Positions 1 to 8,863 of a DNA stretch of 64,000 nt are shown here, in pieces. Location: positions 62,001 through 126,000 of the forward strand of contig JAUYTN010000015.1 of NCBI GenBank assembly GCA_030695205.1, given 5' to 3'. Every line of letters starts with the position of its first letter. Positions within the stretch are counted from its first letter, which is position 1. The position numbers and the translations under genes are program-made. The notes below the pieces were generated by a model. That model searched no databases. It was not told the origin of the DNA and saw only the letters and a program-made list of their open reading frames with translations. Origin of the DNA: Burkholderiaceae bacterium. Lineage in GTDB: Bacteria; Pseudomonadota; Gammaproteobacteria; Burkholderiales; Burkholderiaceae_C.

Positions 1-491
1 TTTGCCATGAGGGCGCGGCCGATGGCGCACATTTGCTGCTCACCGCCGGAGGTGTAGGCCGCCTGGCTGGTGCGACGGGTTTTGAGACGGGGGAAGTAGG
101 TGTACACCTTGTCGAGATTGGCGGCAATTTCGCCCTTGTCGGTGCGGGTGTAGCTGCCAGTCATCAGGTTTTCTTCGATGGTCAGGTGGGCAAAGCAGTG
201 CCGCCCTTCCATCACCTGCACCACACCGCGCTTGACCAGGTCGGCGGGGGTCAGGTGCTCGATGCGCTCGCCCCGCAGCTCCACGCTGCCTTTGGTGACT
301 TCTCCCCGCTCAGCCTTGAGCAGGTTGGAAATGGCACGAAGCGTCGTGGTTTTACCGGCGCCGTTGCCACCAAGAATGGCAGCAATCTGGCCTTGCGCCA
401 CCGTCAGTGATACCCCTTTGAGCACCAGAATGACGTGGTTGTAAATGACTTCAATGCCGTTGACGTTGATGACGATGTTGGGGTTGCTCAT
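1..491 (-). CDS. livF: Branched-chain amino acid-type ABC transporter ATPase LivF, C-terminus cut by window edge
   Basis: This is the second ATPase of a Liv-type (HAAT family) importer. About 163 codons are visible and the C-terminus lies outside the window. The Walker A motif [10 protein letters not shown] is at residues 41-50 and the ABC signature TSGGEQQ is near residue 148, followed by a typical Walker B approach (IGRALMA). An in-frame ATG also exists at 509, but the ATG at 491 has an AAGG ribosome site about 7 nt upstream and gives the usual LivF N-terminus. It is the last visible gene of the leftward operon acyl-CoA ligase-livG-livH-livM-binding protein-livF. A 154-bp spacer with stem-loops separates it from the binding-protein gene. 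Substrate is not deducible from the ATPase. Confidence 0.93.
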   Translation of the reverse strand, partial: MSNPNIVINVNGIEVIYNHVILVLKGVSLTVAQGQIAAILGGNGAGKTTTLRAISNLLKAERGEVTKGSVELRGERIEHLTPADLVKRGVVQVMEGRHCFAHLTIEENLMTGSYTRTDKGEIAANLDKVYTYFPRLKTRRTSQAAYTSGGEQQMCAIGRALMA

Positions 492-538
492 ATTGACCTT
501 TCGACTCATCTCAGCCCCGCACGCGAGGCTGGGATGAG

Positions 539-616
539 GCATCGACCGTTCGCCGATTCGCAGCGGTCGATGCGGGTTCATCCGGCCTGGTGGCTTACCA
601 GGGGGCTGTGGCCCCC
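539..616. promoter_or_regulatory. Stem-loops between binding-protein gene and livF
   Basis: Two inverted repeats are visible. One is a 10-bp perfect stem (539-548 with 564-573, loop 15 nt). The other is a GGGGGC/GCCCCC stem (601-606 with 611-616) next to CCTGGT/ACCAGG arms (586-602), which could form an alternative structure. Neither has a T-tract in the direction of transcription, so this is not a canonical intrinsic terminator. Such structures after periplasmic-binding-protein genes commonly stabilise the upstream mRNA or attenuate the downstream genes; that role here is inference. Confidence 0.5.
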
Positions 617-645
617 CGGTTCGCTGCCAGGCACCTGGTTCACCA

Positions 646-1983
646 TCAGGACTGGCAGTCCTTGGCGTCGCGACGGGTCAGCTTTTTCTCGGCAGCGTAT
701 TTGTCGGCCGAGGCCTTGACCAGTGGGCGAATGATTTGCTCATCGGCCTGCAGCCAGTCGGAAGCCCAGGTGAACTTGGAGCCGTCCCAGGTGTGTACAC
801 GGGTCCAGGCGGAGCCCATGTGGTCGGCGCAAGAGGTGGACACAGGGCGCATCACACCCTTGAAGCCGAGCGCATCGAGCTTGGCCTGGGTCAGGTTCAG
901 GTTCTCGTAGCCCCAGCGAGCCTGCTCGCCCGTCACGACCTTGCCTTTGCCGAAGCGCTCCTGGGCTGCACGCACCCCTTCGGTGGCGAGCATGGCACCG
1001 ACCACACCGCGCATGTACAGCACGCTGCCCACTTCTTCCTTGGGGCCTGTGCCCTGGCCTTTGGCGTGCACTTTGTCGAGGATTTCCTTGACCACGGCCG
1101 AACCGTATTCGGCACCGTGCTGCATCATCACCGCGCTGTAACCCTTGGCGCCTGCACCCACGTCTTTCAGGTCAGGCTCGGCACCCGACCACCAGGTGCC
1201 AAACACTTTTTCACGCGGGTAGCCCGTTGCCACAGCCTCTTTGATGGCGGTTGCGGTCATCACGCCCCAGGTTTGCATCACGACGAAATCGGGGCGCTGC
1301 TGGCGGACCTGCAACCAAATGGACTTTTGTTCAACGCCAGGGGCTGGCACTGGCAGCAGTTGCAACGAGAAGCCGTGCATGGCCGCGCGTTCCTGGATGA
1401 TGGGCAGCAGTTCTTTGCCAAACGGGCTGTCGTGGTAGACCACGGCAATTTTCTTGCCCTTCATCTTGTCCCAGCCGCCCTCTTTGTTGGCGATGTGCTG
1501 CAGCACGGTGTCGCCAGCCACCCAGTAGTGGCCAATGAGCGGGAAGTTCCACTTGAACACGCCGCCGTCGGCCGAGTCGCTGCGTCCGTAGCCGGACGTG
1601 ATCATGGGGATTTTGTCGTTGGGGATTTTTTCGGTCAGTGCAAACGTGATGCCAGTGGACAGTGGCTGGAACACTGTGGCGCCACCGTGTTTGCCCTTGA
1701 GGCGCTCGTAGCACTCCACGCCACGGTCGGTGGCATAACCTGTTTCGCACTCTTCAACCAGGGTCTTGACCCCGTTGATGCCGCCGCGCTCGTTCACGAG
1801 CTTCATGTAATCGTTGTGGCCGTTGGCCCAGGGTGTTGCGTTGGGGGCAACGGGTCCGGTGCGTCCCGACAAGACGGGGAAGAACTGCTCTTTGGCCTGG
1901 GCAAATGCAGACGGGGCCATCACCGTGGAGGCCACGGCCGCGCACACCAGCGACGCGGACAGAGCGACTTGTTTCAGTTTCAT
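646..1983 (-). CDS. ABC transporter periplasmic substrate-binding protein (Liv type)
   Basis: A 445-residue periplasmic binding protein of the Peripla_BP_6 type. It starts with a clear Sec signal peptide (MKLKQ, then a hydrophobic core ending around SAFA-QA). Body segments such as VLSGRTGPVAPNATPWANG and the later VVYHDSPFGKELLP are typical of the two-lobed leucine/aromatic binding fold. It is longer than the approximately 370 residues of classical LivK, as is common for paralogues that sit beside acyl-CoA ligases. It follows livM by 43 bp on the same strand. An organic acid, aromatic acid or fatty acid ligand is suggested by the acyl-CoA ligase at the head of the operon, but the sequence does not identify it. 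Confidence 0.9.
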   Translation of the reverse strand: MKLKQVALSASLVCAAVASTVMAPSAFAQAKEQFFPVLSGRTGPVAPNATPWANGHNDYMKLVNERGGINGVKTLVEECETGYATDRGVECYERLKGKHGGATVFQPLSTGITFALTEKIPNDKIPMITSGYGRSDSADGGVFKWNFPLIGHYWVAGDTVLQHIANKEGGWDKMKGKKIAVVYHDSPFGKELLPIIQERAAMHGFSLQLLPVPAPGVEQKSIWLQVRQQRPDFVVMQTWGVMTATAIKEAVATGYPREKVFGTWWSGAEPDLKDVGAGAKGYSAVMMQHGAEYGSAVVKEILDKVHAKGQGTGPKEEVGSVLYMRGVVGAMLATEGVRAAQERFGKGKVVTGEQARWGYENLNLTQAKLDALGFKGVMRPVSTSCADHMGSAWTRVHTWDGSKFTWASDWLQADEQIIRPLVKASADKYAAEKKLTRRDAKDCQS

Positions 1984-2026
1984 TTCAGTTGTCTCCTAGA
2001 AGTTAACGCACACACACAAACGGAAA

Positions 2027-3103
2027 TCAGTGGGGGAAGGGCCAGAGGCGGAGCTTTTGCTTCGCAATGCTCCAGAGTTTGGCCAACCCGTGGGGCTCGA
2101 CGATCAGGAACCAGACGATCAGGGCGCCAAAGATCATGAACTCGATGTGAGAAACCAGTGCCGTCGAGATGTCCAGGCCGACCAGGCCACCCGTCCAGGG
2201 CAGGAACTGGTTCAGGAAAATCGGCAGCACCACAATGAAGGCTGCACCAAACATGCTGCCCATGATGGAGCCCATGCCACCAATGATGACCATGAACAGC
2301 AGCTGGAACGAGCGGTCAATGTTGAAAGCGGCTGGCTCCCACGAGCCCAGGTTCACAAAGGCCCACAGGCCACCGGCCACACCAATGATGAACGAGCTGA
2401 CCGCGAAGGCCGAGAGCTTGGCGTACATGGGGCGAATGCCGATGACCGCTGCGGCCACGTCCATGTCGCGGATGGCCATCCACTCGCGGCCCACAGCGCC
2501 GCGCACCAGGTTTTTGGCCAGCAGCGCGAATACCACCAGAAAGCCCAGACAGAACAGGTACTTTTCGACGGGAGTGTCAATGCGCCAGCCCAGCAGACTC
2601 AGGTTGGACACCGCCACGGAACCGGACGAGCTGTTGTTGGTGAACCAGCCGATGCGGCTGAATGCCCAGTCGCAAAAGAACTGCGCCGCCAGCGTGGCCA
2701 CGGCCAGGTACAAGCCCTTGACCCGCAGGCTGGGAATGCCGAACACGACACCCACCAGCGTGGCAAAGAACCCGCCCGACAGCAGGGCGATGATCAGGGG
2801 CATACCTTCCACCCGGACATAGGTGTTGTACGCCATGTAGGCCCCCACCGCCATGAACGCCCCGGAGCCCAGCGAGATTTGTCCGCAATAGCCCACCAGG
2901 ATGTTTACCCCCAGGGCGGCCAGCGCCAGGATGACAAACGGAATCAGGATGGCGCGGAACATGTACTCATCGGCCAGCATGGGCACGCCGATGAAGGCGA
3001 ATGCAATCAGCCCCAGCACGGCCCAGCGGTCCTGGGCAATCGGGAAGATCTGCTGATCGGTTCGGTAGTTGGTTTTGAACTGGCCGTTCTCGCGGTAAAA
3101 CAT
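2027..3103 (-). CDS. livM: Branched-chain amino acid-type ABC transporter permease LivM
   Basis: A 358-residue inner-membrane permease with about nine hydrophobic segments. It carries the family block around AALGVNILVGYCGQISLGSGAF, where LivM proteins have 'G..GQ.SLG...F', and the EAA-like loop region VAAAVIGI. The start at 3103 gives MFYRENGQF and the length normal for the family. It sits downstream of livH, from which it is separated by 72 bp holding one copy of the dispersed AT-rich repeat. It forms the membrane channel together with LivH. Confidence 0.93.
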   Translation of the reverse strand: MFYRENGQFKTNYRTDQQIFPIAQDRWAVLGLIAFAFIGVPMLADEYMFRAILIPFVILALAALGVNILVGYCGQISLGSGAFMAVGAYMAYNTYVRVEGMPLIIALLSGGFFATLVGVVFGIPSLRVKGLYLAVATLAAQFFCDWAFSRIGWFTNNSSSGSVAVSNLSLLGWRIDTPVEKYLFCLGFLVVFALLAKNLVRGAVGREWMAIRDMDVAAAVIGIRPMYAKLSAFAVSSFIIGVAGGLWAFVNLGSWEPAAFNIDRSFQLLFMVIIGGMGSIMGSMFGAAFIVVLPIFLNQFLPWTGGLVGLDISTALVSHIEFMIFGALIVWFLIVEPHGLAKLWSIAKQKLRLWPFPH

Positions 3104-3127
3104 GGTTCAGCCTTGTTAAATTCTGAT

Positions 3128-3175
3128 AAAAAAGTGCTTTTGCGCTTGCTGAATATGAATAGTTTGCTATTCAAA
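3128..3175 (+). repeat. Dispersed AT-rich intergenic repeat, copy 1
   Basis: The segment reads AAAAAAGTGCTTTTGCGCTT, then a short variable stretch, then GAATAGTTTGCTATTC. The core CGCTTG and the end AGTTTGCTAT recur at seven other places in the window. It fills the livH-livM gap within an operon, directly abutting the livH stop codon, so it is transcribed with the operon. Local AT content is far above that of the flanking genes. Confidence 0.8.
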
Positions 3176-4105
3176 TCAAACGCGGTCGATGATCTTTTCA
3201 CCGAACAGGCCCTGGGGCCGGAACAGCAGGAAGACCAGCGCCAGAACGTAGGCAAACCAGACCTCGATGCCGCCACCCACCATGGGGCCCAGGAATACCT
3301 CGGAAAGCTTTTCGCCCACACCAATGATGAGTCCGCCGATGATGGCGCCTGGCACCGATGTCAGGCCACCCAGAATGATCACGGGCAGCGCCTTCAGCGC
3401 CACGGTGGTCAGCGAGAACTGCACACCAATTTTGGAGCCCCAGATGATGCCGGCCACCAGCGCAGTGATGCCAGCCACAAACCACACAATGACCCAGATG
3501 CGGTTGAGCGGAATGCCGATGGACTGCGCCGCCTGGTGGTCATCGGCCACGGCGCGCAGGGCGCGACCGGTGCTGGTTTTCTGGAAGAACAGGCTCAGTG
3601 CGGCCACCAATGCGGCAGCAATGCAGGCGGCATACACGTCTTCCAGGTTGATCAGCACGCCACCCTCGAACACGTTTTCAAACAGAAACACCGGCTCCTT
3701 GGGCATGCCCACGTCGATCTGGTAGATGGCGCTGCCGAAAATGGTCTGACCCAGGCCGTCCAGGAAGTAGGTGATGCCCAGCGTGGCCATCAGCAGGGTC
3801 ACACCCTCCTGGTTGACCAGGTGGCGCAGCACCAGCCGCTCGATCAGCCAGGCCAGCACATACATGCAGGCGCCCGCCACGATGAAGGCCAGCAGATTGC
3901 CCAGGAACTTGCTCTCCAGGTTCAGCCACTGCGGAATCCACTCGGCAAACCGCGCCATGGCCAGGGCGGCAAACAGCACCATGGCCCCTTGCGCAAAGTT
4001 GAACACCCCTGAGGCCTTGAAAATCAGCACAAAGCCCAGCGCCACCAGCGAGTACAGCATCCCGGCCATCAGGCCGCCGATGAGCGCTTCAATGAAAAAA
4101 GACAT
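3176..4105 (-). CDS. livH: Branched-chain amino acid-type ABC transporter permease LivH
   Basis: A 309-residue integral membrane permease. The N-terminus MSFFIEALIGGLMAGMLYSL and the block GVFNFAQGAMVLFAA match the LivH family signature ('NFAQG'). The EAA-like cytoplasmic loop is QAAQSIGIPLNRI. About eight transmembrane segments are apparent. It lies 27 bp after livG. It pairs with LivM to form the translocation pore. The last codons abut repeat copy 1. Confidence 0.94.
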   Translation of the reverse strand: MSFFIEALIGGLMAGMLYSLVALGFVLIFKASGVFNFAQGAMVLFAALAMARFAEWIPQWLNLESKFLGNLLAFIVAGACMYVLAWLIERLVLRHLVNQEGVTLLMATLGITYFLDGLGQTIFGSAIYQIDVGMPKEPVFLFENVFEGGVLINLEDVYAACIAAALVAALSLFFQKTSTGRALRAVADDHQAAQSIGIPLNRIWVIVWFVAGITALVAGIIWGSKIGVQFSLTTVALKALPVIILGGLTSVPGAIIGGLIIGVGEKLSEVFLGPMVGGGIEVWFAYVLALVFLLFRPQGLFGEKIIDRV

Positions 4106-4132
4106 CTTGTTTCTCCGTTTAGCGTGCAGACA

Positions 4133-4918
4133 TCAGTGACTGGTGCCCAGATAGGCACTGATCACTTCTTCGTTGTTGCGCACCTCTTCGGGGGTGCCAT
4201 CGCCGATTTTTTTGCCGTAGTCCAGCACCACCACGCGGTCGGAGATGTCCATCACCACCCCCATGTCGTGTTCGATCAGCACCACGGTGGTGCCGAACTC
4301 GTCGTTGATGTCGAGGATGAAGCGGCACATGTCCTGCTTCTCTTCCACGTTCATGCCGGCCATGGGTTCGTCCAGCAGCAGCACCTGCGGCTCCATGGCC
4401 AGGGCACGGCCCAGGTCCACCCGCTTTTGCAGGCCGTAGGGCAGTTGCCCCACAGGGGTTTTGCGGTGGGCCTGAATTTCCAGAAAGTCGATGATGTGTT
4501 CGACCTTTTCGCGGTGGGCCACTTCCTCGCGCTCGGCCGGGCCGATGCGCAGCGCCTGCAGCAACAGGTTGCTTTTGATGCGCAGGTTGCGCCCGGTCAT
4601 GATGTTGTCGATCACGCTCATGCCCTTGAACAGCGCCAGGTTCTGGAAGGTGCGGGCAATGCCCATCTCGGCCACCTGGCGGCTGTTCATGTGTTTGAAC
4701 GTCTGGCCGCGAAAGCTGATGGAGCCTTCCTGCGGCTGGTACACGCCGTTGATGCAGTTGAGCATGGAGCTTTTGCCTGCACCGTTGGGGCCAATGATGG
4801 CGCGGATTTCGTGCTCTTTCACGTTGAAAGAGATGTCGGTCAGGGCCTTCACGCCGCCAAAGCGCAGGCTGATGTTTTTCACGTCGAGGATGACGTCGCC
4901 AATTTTTTTCTCTGACAT
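4133..4918 (-). CDS. livG: Branched-chain amino acid-type ABC transporter ATPase LivG
   Basis: A 261-residue ABC ATPase. Walker A GPNGAGKSS is at residues 43-51. Walker B with its preceding region reads DLGRALAMEPQVLLLDEPMAGM, and the switch His is in VLIEHDMGVV. The signature region reads QLPYGLQKRVDLGRAL, where the classical LSGGQ is replaced by LPYGLQ, the usual form for LivG proteins of this acyl-CoA-ligase-linked subfamily. It is 26 bp downstream of the acyl-CoA ligase gene and 27 bp upstream of livH, so it is co-transcribed. It energises import with LivF. Confidence 0.94.
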   Translation of the reverse strand: MSEKKIGDVILDVKNISLRFGGVKALTDISFNVKEHEIRAIIGPNGAGKSSMLNCINGVYQPQEGSISFRGQTFKHMNSRQVAEMGIARTFQNLALFKGMSVIDNIMTGRNLRIKSNLLLQALRIGPAEREEVAHREKVEHIIDFLEIQAHRKTPVGQLPYGLQKRVDLGRALAMEPQVLLLDEPMAGMNVEEKQDMCRFILDINDEFGTTVVLIEHDMGVVMDISDRVVVLDYGKKIGDGTPEEVRNNEEVISAYLGTSH

Positions 4919-4944
4919 GGTGTGCTCTGTTGTGCGGGCTCGGG

Positions 4945-6891
4945 TCAGGCCGCAGCCTTGACGGGGGCGAAGGTTTGGGTGTCGTCGAGCTTGAGGGTGG
5001 CGCTGACGCTGCCAGTGCGCCCGTCTTCGAACTTGACGACGGTCTCGATGAACTGCTCGGTTTTGTTGCCGTACAGCGCATCCACCAGCACGCCGTATTT
5101 GTCGCCGATGAAACCGCGGCGAACCTTGTTGGTGCGGGTGAGTTCGCCGTCGTCGGCGTCCAGCTCTTTGTGCAGCACCAGGAAGCGGCTGACCTGGCTG
5201 CCCGCCAGCAAGGTGTCTTGCGCCAGGTCGGCATTGACCTTTTCAATGCACTCTTTAATCAGTTGGTACACCTCGGGCTTTTGGGCCAGGTCGGTGTAGC
5301 CGGCGTAAGGCAGGTTGCGGCGCTCGGCCCAGTTGCCCACAGCATCGAAGTCGATATTGATCATCACGCAGACCCGGTCGCGCTGGTCGCCAAAAGCCAC
5401 CACTTCTTTGATGTGGCTGAAGAACTTGAGCTTGTTCTCGACGTATTTGGGGGCAAACATGGCTCCGTCGTTGGCCCCGCCCTTGATACGGCCCACATCT
5501 TTCACACGGTCGATGATTTTGAGGTGACCGTGCGCATCAATAAAGCCTGCATCGCTGGTGTGGTACCAGCCGTCCTCGGACAGCACCTCGGCGGTGGCCT
5601 TGGGGTTTTTGTAGTACTCCTTCAGCAGCCCTGGGGACTTGACCAGCAGCTCGCCGTTGTCGGCCAGCTTGATCTCCACGCCTTCGCAGGGCACACCCAC
5701 GGTGTCGGCGCGGGCCTCGTGATCGGGTTGCAGGCACACAAACACCGCAGTCTCGGTGGAGCCGTAGAGCTGCTTGAGGTTGATGCCGATGCTGCGGTAA
5801 AAGCTGAACAGGTCGGGGCCAATGGCTTCGCCAGCGGTGTAGGCCACCCGCACCCGGCTAAAGCCCAGGGTGTTGCGCAGCGGGCCGTACACGAACAGGT
5901 TGCCCAGCGCGTACAGCAGGTTGTCGCCAAAGCCCACTGTTTTGCCGTCCATTTTCTGGGGGCCAACCTTGCGGGCCACGTCCATGAAGTAATGAAACAT
6001 CTTGCGCTTCAGGGCGCCCGCGTCTTCCATGCGGATCATCACGCTGGTGAGCAGGCCCTCAAACACCCGGGGCGGTGCAAAGTAGTAGGTGGGCCCCACT
6101 TCTTTGAGGTCGATGGTGACCGTGGCGGCCGACTCGGGGCAGTTCACCACATAGCCTGCGGCCAGCCACTGCGCGTAGCTGAAGATGTTCTGGCCGATCC
6201 AGGCCGGGGGCAGGTAGGCCAGCACCTCGTCGGTGGGGCCGAGCTTGTCGAAGCGGGCGCCCACATCGGCACGGTTGAGCAGGGTGAAGTGGGTGTGCAC
6301 CACGCCCTTGGGGTTGCCGGTGGTGCCGGAGGTGAAGAACATGGCCGCCACGTCATCGGGCTTGGCCTTGGCCACCTCGTCGGTGAAGAACTGGGGGTGC
6401 ACCTGGGCGAACGCCCGGCCCGAACCCAGCAACTCGTCCACAGCCGCCAGACCGGGCTCGTCGTAGTTGCGCAGGCCACGCGGGTCGTCGTAGAACACGT
6501 GCTGCAACTGCGGGCACTGCTCGCGGATCTCCAGCATCTTGTCCACCTGCTCCTGGTCCTCGACCACGGCAAAGCGAACCTCGGCGTTGTTGATGGGGAA
6601 CACGCACTCGTTGGCCACCGCGTCCTGGTACAGCGGTACCGGGATGGCACCCAGCGACTGGGCCGCCAACATGGTGGCGTACAGGCGGGGGCGGTTGGAG
6701 CCCACCACGATCATGTGTTCGTGGCGGCGCAGACCTGCCTGGTGCAGGCCGCAGGCCAACTCGCGCACCAGGGCCAACATGTCGGCCCAGGTGGTGGTTT
6801 GCCAGATGCCGTATTCTTTTTCTCGCATGGCCGCAGCGGTCGGCCGCTGGGCTGCGTGGTCCAACAGTAATTGGGGGAAAGTACTCCGCAT
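4945..6891 (-). CDS. AMP-dependent long-chain-type acyl-CoA ligase
   Basis: A 648-residue adenylate-forming enzyme that would activate a carboxylic acid to its CoA thioester. The P-loop-like motif FFTSGTTGNPKG is at about residues 185-197. The A5 motif YGSTETAVF and the A7 region WYHTSDAGF (with the catalytic Asp) follow, and IIDRVKDVGRIKGG near the hinge fits the long-chain subfamily. The open frame continues upstream, but ATG 6891 is preceded by AGGAG at 6 nt and gives the expected N-terminus MRSTFPQLLLDHAAQ. It heads the leftward importer operon, suggesting that the imported acid is trapped as a CoA ester. Whether the substrate is a fatty, aromatic or other acid cannot be told. Confidence 0.9.
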   Translation of the reverse strand: MRSTFPQLLLDHAAQRPTAAAMREKEYGIWQTTTWADMLALVRELACGLHQAGLRRHEHMIVVGSNRPRLYATMLAAQSLGAIPVPLYQDAVANECVFPINNAEVRFAVVEDQEQVDKMLEIREQCPQLQHVFYDDPRGLRNYDEPGLAAVDELLGSGRAFAQVHPQFFTDEVAKAKPDDVAAMFFTSGTTGNPKGVVHTHFTLLNRADVGARFDKLGPTDEVLAYLPPAWIGQNIFSYAQWLAAGYVVNCPESAATVTIDLKEVGPTYYFAPPRVFEGLLTSVMIRMEDAGALKRKMFHYFMDVARKVGPQKMDGKTVGFGDNLLYALGNLFVYGPLRNTLGFSRVRVAYTAGEAIGPDLFSFYRSIGINLKQLYGSTETAVFVCLQPDHEARADTVGVPCEGVEIKLADNGELLVKSPGLLKEYYKNPKATAEVLSEDGWYHTSDAGFIDAHGHLKIIDRVKDVGRIKGGANDGAMFAPKYVENKLKFFSHIKEVVAFGDQRDRVCVMINIDFDAVGNWAERRNLPYAGYTDLAQKPEVYQLIKECIEKVNADLAQDTLLAGSQVSRFLVLHKELDADDGELTRTNKVRRGFIGDKYGVLVDALYGNKTEQFIETVVKFEDGRTGSVSATLKLDDTQTFAPVKAAA

Positions 6892-7002
6892 GGCGTCTCC
6901 TGATGTGCGTGGCGCTCGGGGGCCGGGTGGGTCTGGAGTGACGCTCACCGATATCCCGTTAACGCATTTGCTGCGCATCGTAGGCTGTCGTTTGACGTTT
7001 TG

Positions 7003-7053
7003 TTGTCGTTGCGACGACAATTGGAGGGTCATCCCTCCTAGGACTTTCCCTAG
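7003..7053. promoter_or_regulatory. Cluster of three dyads between acyl-CoA ligase and Crp/Fnr regulator genes
   Basis: Three inverted repeats lie in tandem in the divergent intergenic region. TTGTCGT-TGCG-ACGACAA is at 7003-7020 (7-bp perfect arms). GGAGGG-TCAT-CCCTCC is at 7023-7038. CTAGG-N6-CCTAG is at 7038-7053. The first has the size and symmetry expected of a dimeric regulator operator and lies 64-81 bp before the regulator's ATG and about 112 bp before the ligase's ATG. The arms differ from the classical Crp (TGTGA) and Fnr (TTGAT) half-sites, so binding by the adjacent Crp/Fnr protein is inference. Confidence 0.55.
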
Positions 7054-7083
7054 TTTTGACGTTTTTTGGGCTGCATTGTCGCC

Positions 7084-7803
7084 ATGACGACCATTACTCC
7101 GCTTCGAGAACGTGCCCGTTTGCTCACCGACGAGGAACTGCGGGCTGTGCCCTGGCTGCCCGCACTCACGCACGACGAGCGGGCGCGTGCCTGCGAGGAC
7201 CTGATGGTGACAGAGGCCCTGCCGGGTGACACCATTTGCCGCATTGGCAAGCGAGCCAGCTTCTGGTTCGGCCTGGTGGACGGCCTGCTGAAAATGAGCA
7301 ACGACGACTCACAGGGCCCGGTCATCACCTTCACGGGTGTGGCGCCGGGCGGATGGTTTGGCGAAGGCACCGTGCTCAAGCGCGAGGTGTACCGCTACAA
7401 CATCCAGGCGCTGCGCAAAAGCCGTGTGGCCGGTCTGCCCAGCGAGACCTTTCATTGGCTGATCGATCACTCCCTGGGCTTTAACCGCTTCGTCATGCTG
7501 CAGCTCAATGAACGCCTGGGGCAGTTCATTGCTGCCCGCGAAATTGACCGCCTGGGTGACCCTGAGTCTCGGGTGGCCCGCAGCCTGGCCACCCTGGTCA
7601 ACCCGGTGCTCTACCCCAGCGTGGGGGAGGTGTTGCGCATCACCCAGCAAGAACTGGCCTACCTGGTGGGCCTGTCGAGGCAGCGGGTGAACGAAGCTCT
7701 GGCCGCGCTGCAGGAGCAGGGGGTGATTCGGGTGGAGTATGGCGGCCTGAGGGTGTTGGACCTGCCTGCACTGCGCAGCTTCGTGGGCCGCGCCAGCGGC
7801 TGA
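7084..7803 (+). CDS. Crp/Fnr-family transcriptional regulator
   Basis: A 239-residue regulator. The N-terminal cyclic-nucleotide-binding-like beta-roll includes GDTICRIGKRASFWFGLVDG and GGWFGEGTVL. A long dimerisation helix follows (FVMLQLNERLGQFIAARE). The C-terminal winged helix has the recognition helix ELAYLVGLSRQRVNEALAAL, the typical Crp 'E.A...G.SR..V...L' pattern. No N-terminal cysteine cluster is present, so it is not an FNR-type iron-sulphur sensor. ATG 7084 is preferred over an in-frame TTG at 7066. It is transcribed away from the acyl-CoA ligase/Liv operon and is its likely local regulator. Confidence 0.9.
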   Translation: MTTITPLRERARLLTDEELRAVPWLPALTHDERARACEDLMVTEALPGDTICRIGKRASFWFGLVDGLLKMSNDDSQGPVITFTGVAPGGWFGEGTVLKREVYRYNIQALRKSRVAGLPSETFHWLIDHSLGFNRFVMLQLNERLGQFIAAREIDRLGDPESRVARSLATLVNPVLYPSVGEVLRITQQELAYLVGLSRQRVNEALAALQEQGVIRVEYGGLRVLDLPALRSFVGRASG

Positions 7804-7933
7804 CCCTGCGCAGGGGTGTGGATGGCATGGGTCAGGCAGGCACCCCGGAGCGGGTACAGTGTGACGAGAGGCGCGGTTGCGCGGGTGCGTGCCGCACCTG
7901 CGGCTCGGTGTCGATGCAGTTTGGAGGTGAGCA

Positions 7934-8863
7934 ATGCGCAAGGGTGGTGTGTGTCGGGTGGCGGGGCATGTGTGGGCAGCCGCCGCAGTGGTGCTGGCGT
8001 GCGCAGGGTTGGGGGCGCAAACCTCACAGGGTCCACAACAGCAGGTAGCTGTGCCAGCCCAACCCGCACCCGAGGTGCTGTGGGCCGTGACCAGCCACGG
8101 CACGCTGGTGCGGTTGTTGGCCTCGCGGCCCGACATCGTCGAACCGGAGCGCCCGCTGATTGCGCTGGCTGCTGGCGATGAGCTGGTGGGCATGGACTTT
8201 CGGGTGGCCAAAGGGGTGCTGTACACCTTGTCGCGCAGCGGCAAGCTTTACACCGTGAACACCGCCACGGCCTCACTCAACCCCGTAGGAGCTCAAGTAC
8301 CCCTGGCTGTGCCGCTGCGTGGCACGCGTTGGGGGGTGGATTTCAACCCGGCGGCCGACCGCATCCGGGTGGTCAGTGACGAAGGCCAGAACCTGCGCCT
8401 GCACCCGGACACCGGTGCTGTGGTGGACTTCGACCCGTCCACGGACGGTGTGCAGCCCGACCCCGACCTGCGCTACGCCGACGGCGACCGCCAAGCCGGC
8501 CAGCGCCCCCAGCTGGTGTCGGCGGGCTACACCTACAACACCCGCGACGACAAACTCACCACCAACTTCGCCATCGACGCCCGGCTGGGCACCCTGGTGA
8601 CGCAGGGCAGCCGCGAAGGCGATGTGCCCGTCGAATCGCCCAACCTCGGGGTGCTGCGCACCGTGGGCGAGCTGGGCACCGGTCCGCTGTTGGACGCGGC
8701 ATTCGATATTTCCGACGTGCGCAACACCGCCTGGCTGGCCGCGCGCACGGCGGCAGAGCCGCGAACGACCCTGTACCGGGTGGACCTGACCACCGGCGTG
8801 GCCCATCGCCAGGGCGTGTTGGGCAACGGCCAGGCCCTGCTGGGGCTGGCCATCGAGCCATGA
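7934..8863 (+). CDS. DUF4394 domain protein, exported
   Basis: A 309-residue protein with an N-terminal signal peptide (MRKGGVCRVAGHVWAAAAVVLACAG, likely cleaved near LGAQ) and a single DUF4394 domain from about residue 50 to the end. The repeat-like signatures are visible: VGMDFRVAKGVLYTLSRSGKLYTV, WGVDFNPAADRIRVVSDEGQNLRL and AAFDISDVRNTAWLAA. Such proteins resemble beta-propeller-like exported proteins of unknown function. GGAGGTGA sits ideally before ATG 7934. The stop overlaps the next start by 4 nt (ATGA), so translation of the cupredoxin-like gene is coupled. Function unknown. Confidence 0.85.
   Translation: MRKGGVCRVAGHVWAAAAVVLACAGLGAQTSQGPQQQVAVPAQPAPEVLWAVTSHGTLVRLLASRPDIVEPERPLIALAAGDELVGMDFRVAKGVLYTLSRSGKLYTVNTATASLNPVGAQVPLAVPLRGTRWGVDFNPAADRIRVVSDEGQNLRLHPDTGAVVDFDPSTDGVQPDPDLRYADGDRQAGQRPQLVSAGYTYNTRDDKLTTNFAIDARLGTLVTQGSREGDVPVESPNLGVLRTVGELGTGPLLDAAFDISDVRNTAWLAARTAAEPRTTLYRVDLTTGVAHRQGVLGNGQALLGLAIEP

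Noticed and set aside
2030-4012. A 660-codon plus-strand frame opposite livM and livH
   Set aside because: It covers two permease genes and their spacer and has no hydrophobic or domain signature of its own.
6892-7173. An upstream extension of the acyl-CoA ligase frame by 94 codons
   Set aside because: It would run through the dyad cluster and into the Crp/Fnr gene; ATG 6891 has a strong AGGAG site and the family N-terminus.
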